Part shown: positions 5,552-8,911 of the stretch, piece after piece | Position numbering within the stretch: position 1 is the stretch's first letter | Layout of the letters: each line of letters starts with the position of its first letter | Source: Candidatus Elarobacter sp. | Lineage (GTDB): Bacteria > Vulcanimicrobiota > Vulcanimicrobiia > Vulcanimicrobiales > Vulcanimicrobiaceae | DNA: 8,911 bases | Reading direction: 5' to 3' | NCBI GenBank assembly: GCA_030150085.1 | Contig: JASLGJ010000048.1 | Span: 1-8,911, forward strand | Notes under the pieces: model-generated | The model's database searches: none | The model's input: the letters and a program-made list of their open reading frames with translations, nothing else | What the model was told of the DNA's origin: nothing | Translations under genes and position numbers: made by a program

Positions 5552-6829
5552 GTGCAGTTCATCGACGAGGCGACCATCACGGTCGCGGCGGGGAGCGGGG
5601 GCGACGGCATCGTGGCCTGGCGGCGCGAGAAGTACGTCCCCAAGGGCGGTCCGGCGGGCGGCGACGGCGGGCGCGGCGGCGACGTGGTGCTGCTGGCCGA
5701 CCCGGAGCTGGGCACGCTGGTCGATTTCCGCTTCAAGAAGCAGTTCAGCGCCGAGCTGGGCAAGCCGGGCTCGCAGAACCGCAAGTCCGGCCCGGCCGGC
5801 AAGGACCTGGTGATCCGCGTCCCGGTCGGGACGCTGGTCACCCGCACCGAGCTGGACCCCGAGGGCAACCGCGGCCACTCGCGCCTGTTCGCCGACCTGA
5901 GCACGCCGGGCGAGCAGGTCCGGGTCGCCAAGGGCGGCCGCGGCGGCCTGGGCAACCAGCACTTCGCCACCGCCGCGCGCCAGGCGCCGCGCTTCGCCTA
6001 CAACGGCGAGCCGGGCGAGAAGTGTGAGCTCAAGCTCGAGCTCAAGCTGCTCGCCGACGCGGGCGTGATCGGACTGCCCAACGCCGGCAAGTCGACCCTG
6101 CTCTCGGTGGTCAGCGCGGCCCGGCCCAAGATCGCCGACTACCCCTTCACCACGCTGGACCCCCAGCTCGGCGTCGTGCGCGTAGCGGACTACGAGTCGT
6201 TCGTGATGGTCGACGTGCCGGGCCTGATCGAGGGCGCGCACCTGGGTGCGGGCCTGGGCGACCAGTTCCTGCGCCACGTCGAGCGCACCCGGGTGCTGGT
6301 CCACCTGATCGCGGGCGACAAGAGCCCCGCCGCCGTGCTGGTCGACAAGGCCACCATCGAGAACGAGCTGCGGGCCTGGAACCCGGCCCTGCTCGAGCGC
6401 CCGACGATCGTCGCGATCACCAAGCTCGACCTGCCCGAGGCCCAGGAGACGTTCGAGGCGCTGCGCGAGCAGATACCCGGCCTGCGGGGGATCTCGGCCG
6501 CCACCATGCTGGGCGTCCAGGAGCTGGTCTACGAGGTCTGGCAGACCATCCGCGCCACCCCGCCGCCGGCGGTCGCGCAGCCCGAGCCGGCCCAGATCCA
6601 GCTCGCCCCCGACGAGCCGTTCGAGATCCGGGTCGAGGACGGCGTGTACGTGGTCAGCGGCGAGCGGGTCGAGCGGCTGGCCCGCATGACCGACTTCGAC
6701 AACGACGAGGCGCTGGCGCGCTTCGAGCAGATCCTGGCCAAGATGGGCGTCGACAAGAAGCTGCGCGAGCTCGGGGTGCGCAAGGGCGACACCGTCCGCA
6801 TCGCCGGGGTCGAGTTCGACTACAGCTAG
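5552..6829 (+). CDS. obgE: Obg-family GTPase (ObgE/CgtA), ribosome-assembly and stress GTPase
   Basis: A 425-residue GTPase that binds the large ribosomal subunit and links assembly to nucleotide and stress status. Domains: the glycine-rich Obg fold (1-158; GSGGDG, KGGPAGGDGGRGGDV, GRGGLGN), the G domain, and a C-terminal OCT domain (about 353-425, ending IAGVEFDYS). The G motifs are G1 GLPNAGKST (174-182), G2 TT (200-201), G3 DVPGLIEG (221-228), G4 TKLD (290-293) and G5 SAA (315-317). G4 is normally NKxD; here threonine replaces asparagine (codon ACC at 6419-6421), as in Rac/Cdc42-type GTPases, which still bind GTP. The GTG start at 5552 matches the family's usual N-terminus (FIDEATI) and has no Shine-Dalgarno sequence. 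It directly follows the rpmA terminator and converges with a small minus-strand gene 9 bp after its stop. Confidence 0.97.
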   Translation: MQFIDEATITVAAGSGGDGIVAWRREKYVPKGGPAGGDGGRGGDVVLLADPELGTLVDFRFKKQFSAELGKPGSQNRKSGPAGKDLVIRVPVGTLVTRTELDPEGNRGHSRLFADLSTPGEQVRVAKGGRGGLGNQHFATAARQAPRFAYNGEPGEKCELKLELKLLADAGVIGLPNAGKSTLLSVVSAARPKIADYPFTTLDPQLGVVRVADYESFVMVDVPGLIEGAHLGAGLGDQFLRHVERTRVLVHLIAGDKSPAAVLVDKATIENELRAWNPALLERPTIVAITKLDLPEAQETFEALREQIPGLRGISAATMLGVQELVYEVWQTIRATPPPAVAQPEPAQIQLAPDEPFEIRVEDGVYVVSGERVERLARMTDFDNDEALARFEQILAKMGVDKKLRELGVRKGDTVRIAGVEFDYS

Positions 6830-6838
6830 CCGCCCGGG

Positions 6839-7021
6839 CTACGAGGCTTCGCTGACCTCGGGCTTGCTCCAGGGCCGCGAGCGGGCCCCGTCGACCGCCG
6901 CCTCGAGCGCGGCGTGGCGGTCGCGCCGGCAGCCGCACGTGCGCAGCCGCTCGCCGCGGCAGCCGTCGTGGTCGTGTTGCGCCATCGAGTGCCCGCACGG
7001 GCACAGCACCAGTTCGTCCAA
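6839..7021 (-). CDS. Small cysteine/histidine-rich protein, probable zinc-binding
   Basis: A 60-residue product whose first half carries five cysteines (7, 9, 21, 29, 31) and three histidines (11, 16, 18) in the pattern CPCGHSMAQHDHDGC-x7-CGC. Paired CxC/CxCGH and CxC elements suggest one compact zinc site. The second half is an Ala/Arg-rich segment with a short acidic end and may be helical. Similar small CGH...H...GC...C.C proteins of unknown role occur in actinobacteria, as far as I recall; I cannot assign a function. The TTG at 7021 is the first start after an in-frame TGA and is preceded by GAGG with 4-nt spacing; the next in-frame ATG (codon 13) would lose the first two cysteines. It lies 66 bp downstream of the RsbW-like gene on the same strand and ends 9 bp from the convergent obgE stop. 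Confidence 0.65.
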   Translation of the reverse strand: MDELVLCPCGHSMAQHDHDGCRGERLRTCGCRRDRHAALEAAVDGARSRPWSKPEVSEAS

Positions 7022-7044
7022 TGCTCCTCACTCGCAGAATTCGA

Positions 7045-7061
7045 TCGGAACGCTATTCCGA
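7045..7061. repeat. Inverted repeat between the two minus-strand regulatory genes
   Basis: TCGGAA (7045-7050), 5-nt spacer CGCTA, TTCCGA (7056-7061): a perfect 6-bp inverted repeat in the 66-bp gap, about 25 bp upstream of the small gene's TTG. No T-run follows on the minus strand, so it reads better as an operator or leader hairpin than as a terminator. This gap is visibly less GC-rich than the genes around it (GAATTC, CTATTCC, AAAAAGG). Confidence 0.4.
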
Positions 7062-7087
7062 CCGCGGAGGAGGCGAAAAAGGTTCCG

Positions 7088-7507
7088 CTAGGCGGCGTCG
7101 TGCTGGTCGGAGCGGCAGACCGGCAGGGTGACCACGACGCGCGTGCCGCTGCGCCCGCCGGCCGGCGAGTCGACCAGCACCTCGCCCGCCAGCGCGCGCA
7201 CCAGCAGCAGCCCGCGGCCGCGCTCGCTCTGGGCCTCGGGCACCGGGTACAGCGGCCGCATCCCCGGCCCGCGGTCGACGATGCACAGCGTGGGCGGGTC
7301 GTCGTCCCAGTCGATGCACACCCCGAACGGCGGCGCGCCGTGGCGCACGGCGTTGGCCATGAGCTCGCCGACGATCTGCTCGGCGGCGTCCAGATCGGAG
7401 CGGTCGCGGTCGGCCTGCGTCTCGAGGAAGTGCCGCACGGCACCCCGCACCACGGCAGCTTCTTCGACCCGGTTGCCGACGTACGACCAGTAGCGCGCGT
7501 CGTCCAT
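7088..7507 (-). CDS. RsbW/SpoIIAB-like HATPase domain protein (anti-sigma kinase family)
   Basis: A 139-residue single-domain GHKL ATPase. The N box is ELMANAVRHG (48-57), the G1 box is IVDRGPGM (76-83) and the G2 box is ERGRGLLLVRAL (95-106), followed by the closing beta pair SGTRVVVTLP. There is no histidine-phosphoacceptor domain and no membrane segment, so it is the short cytosolic type that in known systems (RsbW, SpoIIAB) sequesters a sigma factor and phosphorylates an STAS anti-sigma antagonist. No sigma factor, STAS protein or PP2C phosphatase gene is in the window, so its target is unknown. The start is taken at ATG 7507; a TTG at 7543 would add 12 residues. It is divergent from nadD, with a small Cys-rich gene downstream that may be its transcriptional partner. 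Confidence 0.82.
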   Translation of the reverse strand: MDDARYWSYVGNRVEEAAVVRGAVRHFLETQADRDRSDLDAAEQIVGELMANAVRHGAPPFGVCIDWDDDPPTLCIVDRGPGMRPLYPVPEAQSERGRGLLLVRALAGEVLVDSPAGGRSGTRVVVTLPVCRSDQHDAA

Positions 7508-7604
7508 CGGTCGAGCGAATTGCCCACCGCGACGACCTTCCAATCAAACGGCCGGGCCCGGACGGGACGAAAGGCCCCGGGCGCGAACCGCTCCCGCTGC
7601 GATC
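7508..7604. promoter_or_regulatory. Divergent intergenic region between RsbW-like gene and nadD
   Basis: This 97-bp gap must carry at least one promoter, but none is strong. On the minus strand TTGATT (7543-7548) and GGCAAT (7519-7524), 18 bp apart, would start transcription about 5 nt before the ATG at 7507. On the plus strand TTGCCC (7520-7525) overlaps this element, with TCAAAC 18 bp on. A CCGGGCCCGG palindrome lies at 7552-7561, and GCCCGG (7556-7561) can pair with CCGGGC (7577-7582) in the nadD leader. No Shine-Dalgarno sequence precedes nadD. Confidence 0.3.
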
Positions 7605-8210
7605 ATGCGTCTCGGCGTCTTCGGCGGGTCCTTCGATCCCGTCCACAACGGCCATCTGTTCGTGGCCGAGGCCGTGCGCGAAGCGTGCGGGCTGGAGCGC
7701 GTCCTGTTCGTGCCGACGCGCGAGGGCAAGCACTACCGCAACGCCGCGATGAGCGCCCCGGGCGCGGAGCGGGCGGCGATGGTGCGGCTCGCGATCGCGG
7801 CCAACCCGGCCTTCGCGCTCGACGAGAGCGACCTCGCGCCTGACGCCACCGGCTACACCGCCGACCTGCTGCCGCGCCTGCGGGCCCGCTACCCCGGCGC
7901 GGCGCTGACGTTCGTGGTCGGGGGCGACTCGCTGGTGCGCTCGCGCTGGCAGCGGCTGGACGAGGTGGTCGACGCGGTCGAGGCCTTCGTCGTCGCGCCG
8001 CGCGGCGAGGTCACCCACGACGAGATCGCCGCCGCCGTGGCCCACCTCGCGCCCGAGCGGCGGGCGAAGGTCCGCCTGCTCGACCTCCCGCTGGTGGCCG
8101 AGTCGGCGACCCTGATCCGCGAGCGGCTCCACGCCGGCAAGAGCGTGCGCTACCTGATTCCCGAGCCGGTGCACCGCTACATCGAGGAACGCACGTTATA
8201 CAGGGCATGA
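7605..8210 (+). CDS. nadD: Nicotinate-nucleotide adenylyltransferase
   Basis: A 201-residue enzyme that adenylates nicotinate mononucleotide with ATP to give deamido-NAD, the penultimate step of NAD synthesis, in the cytosol. The nucleotidyltransferase signature is complete: GGSFDPVHNGHL (7-18) with the catalytic HNGH, GGDSL (106-110), and the C-terminal ATP-binding SATLIRERL (167-175), followed by VRYLIPEPVHRYI. The length is usual for the family, and the ATG at 7605 gives the standard N-terminus MRLGVFGGSF, though no ribosome-binding site precedes it. In many bacteria nadD follows obgE on the same strand, often with proA/proB between and rsfS after it. Here two antisense genes intervene and lysA follows with a 4-bp ATGA overlap. 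The last codons include TTA and AGG, unusual in such GC-rich DNA. Confidence 0.96.
   Translation: MRLGVFGGSFDPVHNGHLFVAEAVREACGLERVLFVPTREGKHYRNAAMSAPGAERAAMVRLAIAANPAFALDESDLAPDATGYTADLLPRLRARYPGAALTFVVGGDSLVRSRWQRLDEVVDAVEAFVVAPRGEVTHDEIAAAVAHLAPERRAKVRLLDLPLVAESATLIRERLHAGKSVRYLIPEPVHRYIEERTLYRA
8196..8201 (+). promoter_or_regulatory. Possible internal -10 for lysA within the end of nadD
   Basis: TTATAC, an AT-rich island within GC-rich coding sequence, ends 5 nt before the lysA ATG at 8207. It uses a TTA leucine codon, rare in this composition. The geometry is close to the leaderless starts elsewhere in the window, but no good -35 is present (ACCGCT at the expected place), and translational coupling through the ATGA overlap explains lysA expression equally well. 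Confidence 0.22.
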
Positions 8211-8911
8211 CGCTCAGCGAGCACTTCGCCGTGGACGGCGCGATCGGCGGGGTTCCGGCCGGCGAGCTGGCCCAGACCTACGGCACGCCGCTGTTCGTGC
8301 TCGACCTCGACGCGCTCGACCTGGAGATCGCGCGCTTCGCCGCGGCCTGCGAGCCGCGCGGGATCGCGCTCGGCTACGCCGGCAAGGCGCTCCTGGTGAC
8401 GGCCCTGGCCGAGCACCTGGCGGGCACGCCGCTGCGGCTGGACGTCTGCTCGCTGGGCGAGCTGGTCACCGCCGAGCTGGGCGGCTTTCCGGCCGGGCGG
8501 CTATACTTCCACGGCTGCGGCAAGACCGACGCCGAGCTGCGCGCGATCGCCGAGCGGCGGGTCGCCTTCGACGTGATCGACAACCGCGAGGAGCTCGAGC
8601 GGCTGGCCCCGCTGGCCTCCCCGGCCGACCCGCTCGAGGTGATGGTGCGGGTCAACACCGGGATCGAGGCCCACACCCACGCCTTCGTGCGGACCGGCGG
8701 CGAGAACACCAAGTTCGGGATCGCGCGCGACGCGCTGCCGGCCTTCCTGGCGCGCCTGGCGGAACTGCCGCAGCTGCGCCTGATCGGGCTGCACGCGCAC
8801 GTCGGCTCGCAGATCTCCGAAACCGCGCCGTTCCTGGCCAACCTCGACGAGCTGCTCGCCGCGGCGGAAATCGCGACCGCGCTCGGCCACCCCGTCGCGG
8901 AGCTGATTTGC
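8207..8911 (+). CDS. lysA: Diaminopimelate decarboxylase, N-terminal 235 residues (runs off the right edge)
   Basis: A PLP-dependent fold-III decarboxylase that converts meso-diaminopimelate to L-lysine, the last step of lysine synthesis. The PLP-binding lysine is K60 in YAGKA, the form usual in actinobacterial LysA rather than YAxKAN. Also present are RLDVCSLGEL (77-86), the substrate/PLP loop TGGENTKFGI (163-172) and GLHAHVGSQI (194-203), all in the expected order. The usual HGNNK motif reads HGCGKT (102-107), an uncommon variant. About the first 55 % of the enzyme is seen; the catalytic CES motif and the C-terminal beta domain lie beyond the edge, so related PLP decarboxylases of the same fold (for ornithine or arginine) are not strictly excluded. 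The start overlaps the nadD stop by 4 bp, implying translational coupling. Confidence 0.9.
   Translation, partial: MTLSEHFAVDGAIGGVPAGELAQTYGTPLFVLDLDALDLEIARFAAACEPRGIALGYAGKALLVTALAEHLAGTPLRLDVCSLGELVTAELGGFPAGRLYFHGCGKTDAELRAIAERRVAFDVIDNREELERLAPLASPADPLEVMVRVNTGIEAHTHAFVRTGGENTKFGIARDALPAFLARLAELPQLRLIGLHAHVGSQISETAPFLANLDELLAAAEIATALGHPVAELIC

Noticed and set aside
5123..6304. 393-codon minus-strand frame opposite rpmA and obgE
   Set aside because: It covers the rpmA promoter, two universally conserved genes and a terminator; composition is that of a shadow.
6823..6841. Bidirectional terminator between obgE and the small minus-strand gene (TAGCC / GGCTA)
   Set aside because: Only a 5-bp stem without a T-run on either strand; too weak to call.
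7070..7090. Terminator after the RsbW-like gene (CCGC-cta-GCGG then CCTTTTT)
   Set aside because: The stem is only 4 bp and lies across the stop codon; the T-run alone is not enough.
7514..7548. Sigma-B-like promoter for the RsbW-like gene (GTTTGA ... GGGCAA on the minus strand)
   Set aside because: The two elements resemble GTTTAA and GGGTAT but are 18 bp apart rather than about 12-15, so autoregulation by a general-stress sigma factor is not supported.
7053..8174. 373-codon minus-strand frame opposite nadD
   Set aside because: Shadow composition, and it overlaps two well-supported genes in other frames.
1..8911. tRNA, rRNA, CRISPR array, insertion sequence or phage genes
   Set aside because: I looked for repeat-spacer periodicity, transposase/integrase motifs, terminal inverted repeats and cloverleaf sequences and saw none.

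Overview
This window is a very GC-rich (by eye about 70 %) stretch of bacterial chromosome. It is densely coded, with no gene-free stretch longer than about 150 bases. I see no transposase, integrase, phage gene, CRISPR array, tRNA or rRNA. Three clues bear on the organism: an L27 with the N-terminal extension best known from Firmicutes (Prp-processed), a LysA whose PLP site reads YAGKA as in actinobacterial enzymes, and a bacterial SUV3-type helicase. Together they suggest a GC-rich lineage on the Terrabacteria side, outside the classical Proteobacteria. An uncultured group such as Eremiobacterota/Vulcanimicrobiota (WPS-2) would fit, but that is inference.

Left part (1-3130). The start of a lipoprotein gene runs leftwards off the window. 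A divergent promoter region (322-462) separates it from a CaCA-type (Na+/Ca2+ exchanger-like) membrane protein, followed by an unrecognised Sec-exported protein. That pair meets, tail to tail with a 3-bp gap, a CDP-alcohol phosphatidyltransferase on the minus strand. Upstream of the phosphatidyltransferase, also on the minus strand, is the SUV3-like helicase. The 124-bp leader between them contains several possible hairpins, one of which could mask the ribosome-binding site.

Central part (5119-6829). A 91-bp divergent gap drives the helicase leftwards and rpmA (L27) rightwards. The rpmA promoter is close to consensus with an extended -10, and it lies so near the ATG that the mRNA should be essentially leaderless. 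A good intrinsic terminator closes rpmA. It is followed almost at once by obgE, which has a GTG start, no visible Shine-Dalgarno sequence, and a TKxD instead of NKxD GTPase motif.

Right part (6830-8911). Two minus-strand genes, a 60-residue cysteine-rich protein and an RsbW-like ATP-binding protein, sit between obgE and nadD, which in many bacteria are close neighbours in the same direction. nadD overlaps lysA by 4 bp (ATGA), and lysA runs off the right end.

The core is therefore a rearranged version of the widespread rplU-rpmA-obgE-nadD neighbourhood. rplU and the Prp protease gene are missing upstream, the regulatory pair is inserted in the antisense direction, and lysA takes the place often held by rsfS. 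The most interesting signals are the repeated placement of -10-like elements 5-9 nt ahead of start codons (leaderless initiation), the Prp-type L27 without an adjacent prp gene, and the small Cys-rich/RsbW-like pair.
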